This document shows, in pieces, positions 20,156-29,575 of a DNA stretch of 64,000 nucleotides (positions are counted from its first letter, which is position 1; every line of letters starts with the position of its first letter). The notes below the pieces were generated by a model, which did no database searches, had not been told where the DNA came from, and saw only the letters and a program-made list of their open reading frames with translations. Source of the DNA: Qipengyuania gelatinilytica (GTDB taxonomy: Bacteria > Pseudomonadota > Alphaproteobacteria > Sphingomonadales > Sphingomonadaceae); contig NZ_CP081294.1 in the NCBI RefSeq assembly GCF_019711315.1, positions 496,001 to 560,000 on the forward strand, given 5' to 3'. The position numbers and the translations under genes are program-made.

Positions 20156-21382
20156 ATGGCCACTGAAATCAAAGTCCCCACTCTCGGTGAAAGCGTCACC
20201 GAAGCTACCATCGGCGAGTTCCTCAAGAACGTCGGCGATGCCGTGGCAGTGGACGAACCCATCGTCAGCCTCGAAACCGACAAGGTCGCTGTCGAGGCGC
20301 CCTCTCCCGTTGCCGGCGTGATCAAGGAGTTCAAGGTCGAAGTCGGCGATACCGTCGAAGTTGGCGCCGTTCTCGCGATCATCGAAGAAGGCGCCACGGG
20401 CGCTGCCACCGGCGAGGAAGCCGGTCGTGCTGCCGAACAGCGTGAAGAGGGAAAGGAAGAACGCGCCGAAGCGGCTTCTTCCGACGCATCGCAGACGCTT
20501 TCGCCAGCCGTGCGCCGCGCCGTCCTTGAGCACGGGGTCGACCCCTCCACCATCAAGGGCACTGGCAAGGACGGGCGCCTGACCAAGGAAGATGTGATTG
20601 CTGCAGCCAAAGCCAAGGGCGACACGCAAGCCCCGGCTCCGGCAGCCTCGGCTCCCGCCCCGGCACCTGCCGCCACCGGCGAGCGCCGCGAGGAACGCGT
20701 CAAGATGACGCGCATGCGCCAGACGATCGCCAAGCGCCTCAAGGGCGCGCAGGACAACGCCGCGCTGCTCACCACCTTCAACGACGTAGACATGAGCGCC
20801 GTCATGGAAGCGCGCGCGAAGTACAAGGACATGTTCGCCAAGAAGCACGACATCCGTCTCGGCTTCATGGGCTTCTTCGCCAAGGCCGCTTGCCTTGCGC
20901 TGAAGGACGTACCCGCGGTGAACGCTTATATCGAGGGCGACGAGATCGTTTATCACGACTACGTCGACATCTCGGTCGCCGTCTCGGCCCCCAACGGCCT
21001 CGTGGTCCCCGTCATCCGTGACGCGCAGGACAAGGGCTTTGCCCGCATCGAAAAGGACATCGCGGACTTCGGCAAGCGCGCCAAGGAAGGCACGCTGACC
21101 ATGGAAGACATGAAGGGCGGCACCTTCACCATCTCCAACGGTGGTGTGTTCGGATCGCTCATGTCGACCCCGATCATCAACCCGCCGCAGAGCGCCGTTC
21201 TCGGCCTCCACCGCATCGAAGACCGCCCGGTCGTCGTCGACGGCGAAATCGTCATCCGCCCGATGATGTATATCGCCCTGTCCTACGACCACCGCCTGAT
21301 CGACGGCCGCGAGGCGGTCACCGCACTGAAAATCATCAAGGAAGCGATCGAAGATCCGACCCGGATGCTGATCGACCTCTGA
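20156..21382 (+). CDS. sucB: 2-oxoglutarate dehydrogenase E2, dihydrolipoyl succinyltransferase
   Basis: A 408-residue E2 core protein. Domains in order: one lipoyl domain (residues 2-77, with lipoylated Lys43 in ETDKVAVE), an Ala/Glu-rich linker, a peripheral-subunit-binding domain (about 110-146, [20 protein letters not shown]), an Ala/Pro-rich linker, and the acyltransferase domain (about 175-408) ending in the catalytic DHRLIDGRE with His379 and Asp383. It transfers the succinyl group to CoA and forms the core of the complex with SucA and Lpd encoded on either side. Confidence 0.97.
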   Translation: MATEIKVPTLGESVTEATIGEFLKNVGDAVAVDEPIVSLETDKVAVEAPSPVAGVIKEFKVEVGDTVEVGAVLAIIEEGATGAATGEEAGRAAEQREEGKEERAEAASSDASQTLSPAVRRAVLEHGVDPSTIKGTGKDGRLTKEDVIAAAKAKGDTQAPAPAASAPAPAPAATGERREERVKMTRMRQTIAKRLKGAQDNAALLTTFNDVDMSAVMEARAKYKDMFAKKHDIRLGFMGFFAKAACLALKDVPAVNAYIEGDEIVYHDYVDISVAVSAPNGLVVPVIRDAQDKGFARIEKDIADFGKRAKEGTLTMEDMKGGTFTISNGGVFGSLMSTPIINPPQSAVLGLHRIEDRPVVVDGEIVIRPMMYIALSYDHRLIDGREAVTALKIIKEAIEDPTRMLIDL

Positions 21383-21392
21383 GGAAAGACAC

Positions 21393-22805
21393 ATGGCTGA
21401 ATACGACTACGACGTCCTCGTCATCGGCGCTGGCCCGGGTGGCTATGTCGCTGCAATCCGCGCTGCGCAGCTGGGTCTGAAGACCGCTTGTGCCGAAAGC
21501 CGCGAGACGCTGGGCGGGACCTGCCTCAACGTGGGCTGCATTCCCTCCAAGGCGATGCTGCACGCATCCGAGTTCTACGACGCTGCCGCGAACGGCGCGA
21601 TGGCCGACATGGGCATCGAGGTCGCTCCCAAGCTCAATCTCGACAAGATGCACGCCCAGCGCCGCGATGCGGTAAAGAGCCTGACCGGCGGGATCGAATT
21701 CCTGTTCAAGAAGAACAAGGTCGACTGGAAGAAAGGCCGCGCCACCTTCCAGGATGCGCACACGGTCAAGGTCGGTGACGAGACGGTCACCGCCAAGAAC
21801 GTGATCATCGCTACCGGTTCTTCGGTCACTCCGCTGCCCGGTGTCGAGGTCGATAACGACAATCACGTAGTGGTCGATTCCACCGGCGCTCTCGAGCTGC
21901 CCAAGGTGCCGAAGAAAATGGTCGTCATCGGTGGCGGCGTGATCGGGCTGGAACTCGGCTCGGTCTGGAACCGCCTCGGCGCCGAAGTGATCGTGGTCGA
22001 ATATCTCGACAAGCTGCTGCCCGGCATGGATGATGATGTCCGCAAGGAAGCGGCCAAGATCTTCAAGAAGCAGGGCATGGAACTCAAGCTCAAGACCAAG
22101 GTCACCGGTGTGACGGTCAAGGGCAAGAAGGCCACGCTGACGCTCGAACCCGCTGCCGGCGGCGACGAAGAGACGCTGGAAGCCGATTGCGTGCTCGTCT
22201 CGATCGGCCGCAAGCCGAATACCCAGGGCCTCGGCCTCGAGAACATCGGTCTCGAAACCAACCAGCGCGGCCAGATCGAGATCGATCACGACTTCCGCAC
22301 CGCCGTCGACGGCGTCTGGGCGATCGGCGACTGTGTCCCCGGCCCGATGCTGGCGCACAAGGCCGAAGACGAAGGCATCGCCTGCGCCGAGAATATCGCG
22401 GGACAGACCGGCATCGTGAACCACGACATCATTCCGGGCGTGGTCTACACCTGGCCCGAGTTTGCCGGTGTCGGCCTGACGCAGGAAGAAGCCATCGAAA
22501 AGATGGGCGGCGACAAGTCGAAGATCAAAGTCGGCAAGTTCCCGATGATGGCGAACAGCCGCGCAAAGACCAATCACGAACCCGACGGCTTCGTGAAGGT
22601 CATCGCCGAAGCCGAAAGCGACCGCGTGCTCGGCGTCTGGTGCATCGCCAGCGTCGCCGGCACGATGATCGCGCAGGCAGCACAGGCCATGGAATTCGGC
22701 GCTACATCCGAAGATATCGCCTACACCTGCCACGCTCACCCGACGCACTCGGAAGCGGTCAAGGAAGCCGCCATGGCGGTACAGGGCAAGCCGATCCACA
22801 TCTGA
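21393..22805 (+). CDS. lpd: Dihydrolipoyl dehydrogenase (E3)
   Basis: A 470-residue FAD-dependent disulphide oxidoreductase that reoxidises dihydrolipoamide with NAD. Seen: the FAD-binding GAGPGGYVAA at 12-21, the redox disulphide Cys44/Cys49 in GGTCLNVGCIPSK, the NAD-binding VVIGGGVIGLELGS, and the catalytic His449-Glu454 pair in HPTHSE near the C terminus. Being directly behind sucB (11-bp gap), it is the likely E3 for the 2-oxoglutarate complex. Sharing with other 2-oxo acid dehydrogenases is possible. Confidence 0.97.
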   Translation: MAEYDYDVLVIGAGPGGYVAAIRAAQLGLKTACAESRETLGGTCLNVGCIPSKAMLHASEFYDAAANGAMADMGIEVAPKLNLDKMHAQRRDAVKSLTGGIEFLFKKNKVDWKKGRATFQDAHTVKVGDETVTAKNVIIATGSSVTPLPGVEVDNDNHVVVDSTGALELPKVPKKMVVIGGGVIGLELGSVWNRLGAEVIVVEYLDKLLPGMDDDVRKEAAKIFKKQGMELKLKTKVTGVTVKGKKATLTLEPAAGGDEETLEADCVLVSIGRKPNTQGLGLENIGLETNQRGQIEIDHDFRTAVDGVWAIGDCVPGPMLAHKAEDEGIACAENIAGQTGIVNHDIIPGVVYTWPEFAGVGLTQEEAIEKMGGDKSKIKVGKFPMMANSRAKTNHEPDGFVKVIAEAESDRVLGVWCIASVAGTMIAQAAQAMEFGATSEDIAYTCHAHPTHSEAVKEAAMAVQGKPIHI

Positions 22806-22827
22806 TCGTAAAGCGGGAGGGCGAGCG

Positions 22828-23673
22828 ATGGGCAGGTTGCGGACACGGCTACCTGCCCTGCTCGCCCTTTCGATTCCTGTCCTCGCGGGCCTTGTTTTCC
22901 TGCATCTCGCGGGCGCCCCTCGGCACTATCTCGCTATCAATGCGGGCGTGCTTGTTGCCGGGCTCGGCATGGCCCTGCTCATCTCAGCACCTTCAACCGA
23001 GAAGGCACGGCGCGCTCTCACCGTCGTCATGCTTGCAGGGCTGTTCCTCCCGCTCCTGACGGGCCCCTGGCATGACGGTGTCGCACGGTGGTTGCCGGTT
23101 GGTCCGTTCAACCTACACACCTCGGGACTCCTGCTCCCCTCCATCCTCGTTCTCGCAGTGCGCGAGCGCGAATATACACCGCCGATCCTGCTTGCCGCGG
23201 CATTCGCAGGCCTGCTCCAGCCGGATGCAGCGCTCGGCTTTGCGCTGCTGTTTGCGGCAATCGGACTGCACGACGTCCCGCGCGACTGGCGCATCGGGAC
23301 GACCTGCATTTTCACGTTCTTCGCCGCAATCGTCATGGCGGTCCGCGGCAATCCGCCGCCGCAGGAATTCGTGGAGCGCGTTCTCGTCACCGCCGCCGGC
23401 CTGTCACCTTTCGCGGCTCTCGGCCTGTTCCTTTCTCTGGTGGTGAGCTTCTTCCTCATCCTGCGCGCAATCCCTGCGTCGAAGGCAATACGATTCACAT
23501 TGGCGGGGTGCCTGTTCGGTTTCACGATCCTGTCGCTCATGTCGAATTATCCGAGCGTCCTCATTGGCTTCGGGGCCGCCCCCATCCTCGGCTTCGGCCT
23601 CGCGCTGGGCCTCGCTACCGGGCACCAGAACGAGGCCGCCGAACCCGAAAAGGATGAAACCGCAACGGCTTGA
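22828..23673 (+). CDS. Polytopic membrane protein, unknown function
   Basis: A 281-residue inner-membrane protein with roughly eight or nine hydrophobic segments throughout and a short charged C-terminal tail (NEAAEPEKDE). No recognised transporter or enzyme motif was seen. It begins 22 bp after lpd on the same strand, so it is probably read from the TCA operon transcript. The layout resembles small integral proteins of unknown role. Nothing in the sequence suggests a substrate. Confidence 0.7.
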   Translation: MGRLRTRLPALLALSIPVLAGLVFLHLAGAPRHYLAINAGVLVAGLGMALLISAPSTEKARRALTVVMLAGLFLPLLTGPWHDGVARWLPVGPFNLHTSGLLLPSILVLAVREREYTPPILLAAAFAGLLQPDAALGFALLFAAIGLHDVPRDWRIGTTCIFTFFAAIVMAVRGNPPPQEFVERVLVTAAGLSPFAALGLFLSLVVSFFLILRAIPASKAIRFTLAGCLFGFTILSLMSNYPSVLIGFGAAPILGFGLALGLATGHQNEAAEPEKDETATA

Positions 23674-23726
23674 TCATCTCGATGCATACTGTATTAGTGA
23701 AGCACATCACTACTACGGAGAGAGAC

Positions 23727-25097
23727 ATGATCCGCTCGAAGCTCGCCACCCATATCCTCAGCCCCCTCGCCCTGCTGGCCGGAGCCGGCACCCCTGCCCT
23801 CGCTCAGGATAGCGAGAGAATGCACGAGGTCGTATCGGCGGATACCGAGGCAGGCACCTACATGGGATCGGTGCTGGTCGCGAAGGGTGACGAGATCCTC
23901 CTCGACCGTAGCTACGGTTCGGCCAACCTCGAATGGGACATTGCCAATACGACGGATACGAAATTCCGGCTCGGCTCGGTCACCAAGCAATTCACCGCCG
24001 CAGCAACCCTGTTGCTCCAGCAGCGCGGTGAGCTCGACATCGACGAGCCGGTGAAGACCTATTGGCCCACAGCCCCCGCAGCGTGGGACGCGATCACCGT
24101 GCGCGACCTTCTGAACCACACTTCGGGCATTCCCAACGTCACTTCGCTCGACGAATTCGGAACCTGGAAATACCTGCCCACCACCCGCGAGGAACTGATC
24201 GGTCGCTTCTCGGACCTGCCGCTCGCATTCGCCCCCGGCGAAAAGTGGGCATATTCGAACTCGAATTACCTCATGCTGACCGCGATCGTCGAGGAAGTGA
24301 GCGGCAAGTCCTATGCCGAATTCGTGCAGACCGAAATCTTCGACGTCCTCGGCATGGATGACACAGGCATCGACGTCTCGTCGCAAATCCTGGACCATCG
24401 GGCCTCGGGCTACTCCCCCTCGGAAAATGGCATCGTCAACGCCGACTATGTCAACATGGCGATCCCGCAGGGGGCTGGAGCGCTATACTCGACCACTGGC
24501 GACTTGCTGAAGTGGCAGCGCGGCCTGTTCGGCGGGAAGATCCTGAATGATGCGGCGCTCGCGGAATACACGAAACCGGCCGATCTGGCGGCCTTCGGCG
24601 ATGCGAAATATGCATCCGGCATCCTCGTTGAGGAACTCGACGGCAAGACCACCTACTGGCACGGCGGCGGCATCGAGGGCTTTAACAGCTGGCTTGGTTA
24701 CGATCCCGAAAGCGACATCACCGTCGTCGTCCTCGCCAACCTCAACGGCGGCAATGCGCGAACTCTCGGCTTGTCACTGATGACGCTGGCGCGCGGCGGC
24801 GAGGTAGAGCTGGCGAGTGAGCGCGAGGAAATTGCTGTGGTGGCGTCCGACCTCGCCGAATACGAAGGAACCTATCGTATCGCACCCACCTTCGCGTTGA
24901 AATTCTGGGCCGATGGCGACCAGTTCATGACGCAGGCCACCGGTCAGGATGCTTTTCCGGTATTCGCACAGGGCAAGGACGAGTTCTTCCTGAAGGTCGT
25001 CGACGCCAAGCTTACCTTCAACCGCGACGATGATGGCGAGATCGTATCGGTCACGCTTCACCAGAACGGCAACAAGTCGACCGGCATCAAGGAGTAG
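23727..25097 (+). CDS. Exported serine hydrolase, class C beta-lactamase fold
   Basis: A 456-residue protein with a Sec signal (cleavage after ALA near residue 26) and a beta-lactamase/penicillin-binding fold domain. The SxxK nucleophile motif is S84-V-T-K87, the YxN motif is Y176-S-N178, and the third motif is HGGG (in TYWHGGGIEG). A C-terminal domain of about 100 residues follows. Such proteins are esterases, peptidases or transpeptidase-like enzymes more often than true beta-lactamases, so antibiotic resistance should not be assumed. The ATG at 23727 has GGAGAGAG upstream. An upstream in-frame ATG (23670) overlaps the previous gene and does not precede a signal peptide. Confidence 0.85.
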   Translation: MIRSKLATHILSPLALLAGAGTPALAQDSERMHEVVSADTEAGTYMGSVLVAKGDEILLDRSYGSANLEWDIANTTDTKFRLGSVTKQFTAAATLLLQQRGELDIDEPVKTYWPTAPAAWDAITVRDLLNHTSGIPNVTSLDEFGTWKYLPTTREELIGRFSDLPLAFAPGEKWAYSNSNYLMLTAIVEEVSGKSYAEFVQTEIFDVLGMDDTGIDVSSQILDHRASGYSPSENGIVNADYVNMAIPQGAGALYSTTGDLLKWQRGLFGGKILNDAALAEYTKPADLAAFGDAKYASGILVEELDGKTTYWHGGGIEGFNSWLGYDPESDITVVVLANLNGGNARTLGLSLMTLARGGEVELASEREEIAVVASDLAEYEGTYRIAPTFALKFWADGDQFMTQATGQDAFPVFAQGKDEFFLKVVDAKLTFNRDDDGEIVSVTLHQNGNKSTGIKE

Positions 25098-25111
25098 CCC
25101 GGCACAGATTG

Positions 25112-25155
25112 CCCCTCTCCCGCCCTTGGCGTAGAACGCGCCAGAGAGAGAGGGG
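25112..25155. promoter_or_regulatory. Inverted repeat around the amidase ribosome-binding site
   Basis: CCCCTCTC (25112-25119) pairs perfectly with GAGAGGGG (25148-25155), with a GGCG/CGCC inner stem. The right arm is the Shine-Dalgarno region of the amidase gene. It may act as a weak terminator for the hydrolase gene or may limit translation of the amidase. Confidence 0.35.
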
Positions 25156-25164
25156 GGAACCTGC

Positions 25165-26493
25165 TTGGCCTATCCGAAACTGACCGACCAGCCCGGCGCG
25201 CTTGAAACCGCGGCTGCCATCGCGCGCGGCGAGATGACACCGCTCGAGGCGACCGATGCCGCGATCGCCCGCATCGAACATCTCGACGCGCTGGTCGATG
25301 CCGTGGTCGTGTGCGATTTCGAACGGGCGCGCGACGCGGCAAAAGCGCTTGGCACTTCGCCAGACGACCGCCCGCTGTTCGGCGTTCCGATGACGATCAA
25401 GGAAAGCTTCGACATCGAAGGCTTGCCGACCTGTTGGGGCCACGAAGCCTATGCCGACAATATCGCGAAGAGCGATGCCATGGTGGTCCGCAAGCTCAAG
25501 CAGGCAGGCGTGGTCTTCCTTGGCAAGACCAATGTCCCGCCCGACCTTGCCGACTGGCAGTCGAACAACCCCGTTTACGGCCGCACACACAATCCGCACG
25601 ATCACGAACGCTCGCCCGGCGGCTCCTCGGGCGGCTCTGCGGCGGCGGTTGCGGCAGGCATGGTGCCATGCGAATTCGGTACGGACATCGGCGGCTCCGT
25701 CCGTGTTCCGGCCCATTTCTGCGGTGTCTGGGGCCACAAGTCGAGCTGGGGCCTGATCAGCAAGGAAGGCCACGATCACCCGCTGATGGCAGGGCGCGGT
25801 GCCCATGACGGCGCGCTCTCGATTGCCGGCCCCCTCGCCCGCAATTCCGCCGATCTTGCCGCACTTCTCAGGATCACCGCCTCGCTTCCGCTGGAAGAAC
25901 AGCCGGTCGAATTGCGCGGATGCCGGGTGCTCATGCTGGTCGATCATCCCTCCTGCCCGACCGACGATGCCGTGCGCGGACCGATGGAAGCGATGGCCGC
26001 GGAGATTGAACGCGCTGGCGTGACGGTCGACCGGTCGAGCGATCTGCTGCCCGACCTCGAAAAGCAGCATGGCGATTACATGCGGATGCTCAACATCGCC
26101 ATGGCTCGCGGGGCCCCTGCCAAGGATGGCAAACGTGCCAGCGCAACCGACTGGTTCAACATGCTCGACATACAGGCGCGCAATGAAATGGCCTGGGCGC
26201 ATCTGCTGGAGACCTACGACTTCGTCCTCGCCCCGCCCGCGCCGGTGCTTGCCGTGCCGCATAGCGACAAGCGCATTTTCGACGGGATGATCGATATAAA
26301 CGGGGCAGAGGTGCCGGGCGCTGCGGGTCTGTGCTGGGCCGGTCTCGCGACCTTCCCCAACCTCCCCGCAACCGTGCTGCCCATCGGCGAGACAGCCGGC
26401 CTTCCGTGCGGCGTCCAGGTCATGGGACCGCGCTGGTCGGACCTCGCCTGCATCGCAGCTGCGGAGCAAATCGGCGAGGTCTTGCACTCCTGA
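25165..26493 (+). CDS. Amidase signature family hydrolase
   Basis: A 442-residue amidase-signature enzyme that hydrolyses carboxamides. The Ser-cisSer-Lys triad is visible: Lys79 (TIKES), cis-Ser154 (PGGSSGGS) and nucleophile Ser178 (GTDIGGSVRVP), with the same spacing as in fatty acid amide hydrolase. No GatA-specific context (gatB or gatC) is nearby, so a role in tRNA-Gln amidation is unlikely. Natural substrate is unknown. The start is TTG at 25165, supported by a G-rich Shine-Dalgarno and by the conserved N-terminal helix of the family. The next in-frame ATG would remove that helix. Confidence 0.88.
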   Translation: MAYPKLTDQPGALETAAAIARGEMTPLEATDAAIARIEHLDALVDAVVVCDFERARDAAKALGTSPDDRPLFGVPMTIKESFDIEGLPTCWGHEAYADNIAKSDAMVVRKLKQAGVVFLGKTNVPPDLADWQSNNPVYGRTHNPHDHERSPGGSSGGSAAAVAAGMVPCEFGTDIGGSVRVPAHFCGVWGHKSSWGLISKEGHDHPLMAGRGAHDGALSIAGPLARNSADLAALLRITASLPLEEQPVELRGCRVLMLVDHPSCPTDDAVRGPMEAMAAEIERAGVTVDRSSDLLPDLEKQHGDYMRMLNIAMARGAPAKDGKRASATDWFNMLDIQARNEMAWAHLLETYDFVLAPPAPVLAVPHSDKRIFDGMIDINGAEVPGAAGLCWAGLATFPNLPATVLPIGETAGLPCGVQVMGPRWSDLACIAAAEQIGEVLHS

Positions 26494-26537
26494 TCGCTCT
26501 TGCCCATGGATCGGGCGGATCGACGGGAGTTTTACCA

Positions 26538-27242
26538 ATGGCGCGCATGCGCATGATGCAGAAATTCGCCAAGTGGCATATCTGGCTTGGCTGGCTGGTA
26601 GGTGTGCCCGTCCTGATGTGGACCGTCACTGGCCTCATCATGGTCATCAAGCCGATCGAGGAAGTTCGCGGCAACCACTTGCGCAAGGAAGTGACCGAAC
26701 AGGCGCTGCCTGCCGATACCAATATCGCGGTGTCGCTCCCCTCCGAAAGCACTGCACCGGTGCGCTCGGTAGCGACGCAGGTCGAGCGCGGCGAAACCGT
26801 CACGCGCATCACCTATATGGACGGGACGAGCGAACGCTTTCGCGCCAACGGCAAAAAGATGTCGCCGCTCTCCGAAATCGAAGCGCGCATGATCGTGGAA
26901 GAAGGGATCCACGGCGGCGAGAAGGTGGTCAGCGCCACCCGGTTCGAAGCTGACAATGTGCCGTTCGATTTCCGCCGCCCCCTGCCCGTCTGGCAGGTTG
27001 CGCTGGAAGACGGGACTCACGTCTACGTCGGTACCGAAACCGGTCGGATCGAGGCCGTGCGCACAGAGTGGTGGCGGACCTTCGACTTCGTCTGGGGCCT
27101 GCACATCATGGACCTCGAAACGCGCGAAGATACCAGCCACCCGATCCTGATCCTGTTTGCAGGTCTCGGCGTCATCGGCTCGCTGCTGGGCTGCATCCTC
27201 ATGTTCCGCCGCCGCAAGGCGCGGGTGCAGGTGCCCGCTTGA
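26538..27242 (+). CDS. PepSY-domain membrane protein
   Basis: A 234-residue protein with an N-terminal membrane helix (about 12-34, WHIWLGWLVGVPVLMWTVTG), a periplasmic part with PepSY-like repeats (about 60-190, including QVALEDGTHVYVGTETGRIE), and a C-terminal membrane helix (about 203-224) followed by a basic tail. This two-helix PepSY layout resembles proteins linked to iron uptake or ferric reduction, but no partner is adjacent. The ATG at 26538 has GGGAG upstream. The 3' end overlaps the start of the next gene. Confidence 0.75.
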   Translation: MARMRMMQKFAKWHIWLGWLVGVPVLMWTVTGLIMVIKPIEEVRGNHLRKEVTEQALPADTNIAVSLPSESTAPVRSVATQVERGETVTRITYMDGTSERFRANGKKMSPLSEIEARMIVEEGIHGGEKVVSATRFEADNVPFDFRRPLPVWQVALEDGTHVYVGTETGRIEAVRTEWWRTFDFVWGLHIMDLETREDTSHPILILFAGLGVIGSLLGCILMFRRRKARVQVPA

Positions 27243-27880
27243 ACGAGGAAATCCTCACCCCGGTCCTCGACTGGCTGGACCTCGCCGGTGTCGCCATTTT
27301 TGCGCTCACCGGTGCGCTGGTCGCAGCGAAGGAGAAGCAGACGCTCGTCACGCTGGTCTTCTTCGCGCTGATTACCGGTGTGGGCGGAGGGTCGATCCGC
27401 GACCTGTTAATCGGTGCGCCTGTCTTCTGGATCACCGACCCCTGGGTGGCTGTCGTATGCCTCGGCATCGCACTGTTCGCCTGGTTCACTCCGACGCGCT
27501 GGTGGGAGGGGAAGTTCCTCTCGATTGCCGACGGCCTCGGCCTTGCCGCCTACGCCGTGCTCGGTTCGGCCAAGGCGCTGGAATACGGCGTGCCGGTCGT
27601 CCCGGCGATCCTGATGGGCGTGATAACCGGCACGGCAGGCGGCATCATCCGCGACGTGCTGGCAGGCCGTCCATCGATCCTGATGCGCCCCGAACTTTAC
27701 GTGACCGCAGCTGCCCTTGCGGCCAGCCTGAACGTGTTCGGCTCGCTGCTCGGGATAGAACTTTGGTGGGTCTGGATCGCAGCGACGCTGGCCGGTTTCA
27801 GCCTGCGTTTCGCCGCGATCCACTGGAACCTCGCCCTGCCCTCCTATGACGAGCGGCGCGCCAAGCCGGACGAGAGCTAG
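27239..27880 (+). CDS. TRIC-family (UPF0126) cation channel protein
   Basis: A 213-residue inner-membrane protein with seven predicted hydrophobic segments in two homologous halves. Each half holds the family's glycine-rich kink motif: GVGGGSIRDLL (about 43-53) and GTAGGIIRDVL (about 131-141). The family includes YadS/YicG and is related to trimeric intracellular cation channels. The physiological ion in bacteria is uncertain. The start is a TTG that overlaps the stop of the PepSY gene (TTGA), an arrangement that suggests coupling. The stop shares a CTAG with the stop of the convergent gene. Confidence 0.85.
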   Translation: MNEEILTPVLDWLDLAGVAIFALTGALVAAKEKQTLVTLVFFALITGVGGGSIRDLLIGAPVFWITDPWVAVVCLGIALFAWFTPTRWWEGKFLSIADGLGLAAYAVLGSAKALEYGVPVVPAILMGVITGTAGGIIRDVLAGRPSILMRPELYVTAAALAASLNVFGSLLGIELWWVWIAATLAGFSLRFAAIHWNLALPSYDERRAKPDES

Positions 27881-28689
27881 ATGGTGGTGTAGCCGTCCCC
27901 GGCTTCCAGATCGCCATCGACTTCGTCCGCATCGTCTCCCTCGATCGGGCCGCCGGGATAGGCTGCACGCGCATCGCCAGCATCGGCGGTCGCACCGCGC
28001 TCAAGGCGCTCACGTTCCGCGGCATAGCGGTCGTCTTCCCACTGGCGATCGTTCTCCGGAGCGACGGCATAATCGTCGTCAAAGGCTTCATCGTCATAGC
28101 GATCATCGTCATCGCGTTTGTAACCGGCGCCGCGCTGTCCGTAGTCGACATCGCTGATACGGCCGTCTTCGTCGATCATGCAGGTGAAGCCGTCGCCGTT
28201 GAAAATCGTGCCGGCGACCTGCCATCCGCGTGCGGTGCGATCGACACGGTCCACGGTTTCGACCCGCGTATCGCGCTCGACCCGCGCGATGCACATATTC
28301 ACCGCGCGGTCGATCCCGAGCCCATCGCGCAAACGCGAATCATCGCGGTACTCGCGGTCGCGATAGTCCCTGTCACGGTAGTCCCTGTCCCGATAATCCC
28401 TGTCGCGTTCGCGCTTGCTGGCGCGGTCGGCAGCTGCCGCAATGGCGCCGATGATCAGCACCCCTGCAATGACATCGCCCGCGTCGGGTCCGCGGCGATA
28501 GCGATAGCGGTGGTAGCGGCGGTGCTCGACCGTCTGGGCCTTGGTCGCATCATAGGCGGGATCAAGATCGGCCCAGCCTGCGGAGACGGGCTGCATGTGG
28601 GGGAGTTCGGCAGCCACTGCCGGCGCAGCCGTCATGGAGAAAACCGCGAGAATTGCAGGCGCAGCGGCGAGAGTTCTGAAGTTCGGCAT
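27877..28689 (-). CDS. Exported protein with RDYRD repeats, paralogue 1
   Basis: A 270-residue protein with a Sec signal peptide (cleavage after AVA near residue 26). It has a hydrophobic Gly/Ala segment GDVIAGVLIIGAIAAAADRAS (about 75-95), and directly after it a tandem RDYRD-type repeat of about four units (about 98-118). Then comes a domain with paired cysteines (MCIARVERD and FTCMIDEDGRI) and a very acidic tail. The central block matches the neighbour at 28858-29445 in order and motif, so the two arose by duplication. Function is unknown. The ATG at 28689 coincides with the signal peptide. An open frame upstream was rejected. Confidence 0.7.
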   Translation of the reverse strand: MPNFRTLAAAPAILAVFSMTAAPAVAAELPHMQPVSAGWADLDPAYDATKAQTVEHRRYHRYRYRRGPDAGDVIAGVLIIGAIAAAADRASKRERDRDYRDRDYRDRDYRDREYRDDSRLRDGLGIDRAVNMCIARVERDTRVETVDRVDRTARGWQVAGTIFNGDGFTCMIDEDGRISDVDYGQRGAGYKRDDDDRYDDEAFDDDYAVAPENDRQWEDDRYAAERERLERGATADAGDARAAYPGGPIEGDDADEVDGDLEAGDGYTTI

Positions 28690-28791
28690 GGGCCGGTCCC
28701 TGTTCAAGCTCGCACCCCCACCTGGCGCGATTGGTTTCACAATGCCGATCTCATGCGCGCGCGCTGCTGACCTCATCCTGAACCACGCACG

Positions 28792-28825
28792 AAAAAGGCG
28801 GCCCGGAGATGTGGTCCGGGCCGCC
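28792..28825 (-). terminator. Rho-independent terminator
   Basis: Perfect 11-bp arms GGCGGCCCGGA (28797-28807) and TCCGGGCCGCC (28815-28825) with a 7-nt loop. On the minus strand it is followed by TTTTT (28792-28796). It lies just behind the stop of the 195-residue repeat protein and separates it from its paralogue. Confidence 0.9.
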
Positions 28826-28857
28826 CATGACGACTGGTAATGTCGGCGTTCGGTTTA

Positions 28858-29445
28858 TCAGCGAAGACCGCGGATACCCTTGAAGTCTACTTCGGCATAG
28901 CGACCACGCTGGATGTGGCAGGTAAACTTGCCTTCATCTCCGCCGCGACGGTAATCGCGTCCACGACGATCATAGCGATCGTAACGGTCGTATCCGCGGT
29001 GGCCACGATAGCCGTCTACGACGATGCGACCCTTCACACGCCAGCCATAGCGATTGTCATCGACATCGCGGATGTCGGTCACGCGGGCAAAGCGATAGCC
29101 ATTGTTATAAGCGACGCGCTCGGCCTTGCGGATGCAGCGTTCGACTGCGTCGCGCGGGCTGCCACGATGGCGATAGGCGCCGCGACGATATTCGCGGCCA
29201 TCGCGATAGTAGCGACCGTCACGGTAATAGCGGCCGTCGCGGTAGTAATCGCGGTCCTTGCTCGCCGAGTTGGCGATCGCGGCGATACCACCGATGATCA
29301 CGGCACCGGCGATCACGTCGCCAACGGAAATGCCGTCATCGTCGCGGTCACCTGCATATGCGGGTGTAGCTCCTGCCAGCGCCATTGCGCCGACGGCAGC
29401 GGTTGCGATCCCACCTTTCGCAAAAGCCTTTGTCTTGATGTTCAT
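28858..29445 (-). CDS. Exported protein with YRDG/RYD repeats, paralogue 2
   Basis: A 195-residue protein with a signal peptide (cleavage after AYA near residue 31). It has a Gly/Ala-rich hydrophobic segment GDVIAGAVIIGGIAAIANSAS, then tandem YYRDGR repeats (about 67-85), a Cys-containing middle (ERCIRKAERVAYNNG), and Arg/Tyr/Asp-rich repeats near RYDRYDRRGRDYRRG before a final Cys block (FTCHIQRGRYAEVDFKG). Composition is highly basic and aromatic. It is a relative of the protein encoded downstream on the same strand and probably sits in the periplasm or cell surface. It has its own terminator. Confidence 0.7.
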   Translation of the reverse strand: MNIKTKAFAKGGIATAAVGAMALAGATPAYAGDRDDDGISVGDVIAGAVIIGGIAAIANSASKDRDYYRDGRYYRDGRYYRDGREYRRGAYRHRGSPRDAVERCIRKAERVAYNNGYRFARVTDIRDVDDNRYGWRVKGRIVVDGYRGHRGYDRYDRYDRRGRDYRRGGDEGKFTCHIQRGRYAEVDFKGIRGLR

Positions 29446-29575
29446 GTGAGGCTCTCCTCATTTCGACCGTGGCGGGATTGCCTCGGTTGATTGAGGTTCT
29501 AGGCGAGTCGCTCTGAGGTGACGCTGAATCGCGATTGCAGGCGATGTTCAGATAAGTGTCGATTTTCCTGAATAC

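Noticed and set aside
23727..25097. Serine hydrolase as an antibiotic-resistance beta-lactamase
   Set aside because: SxxK, YxN and HxG show only the fold. The extra C-terminal domain and lack of an ampR-like neighbour argue for an esterase or peptidase-like role.
28320..28420. Short tandem repeats that could suggest a CRISPR or minisatellite
   Set aside because: Repeats of about 15 bases lie in frame inside a coding sequence and encode RDYRD units, with no spacers.
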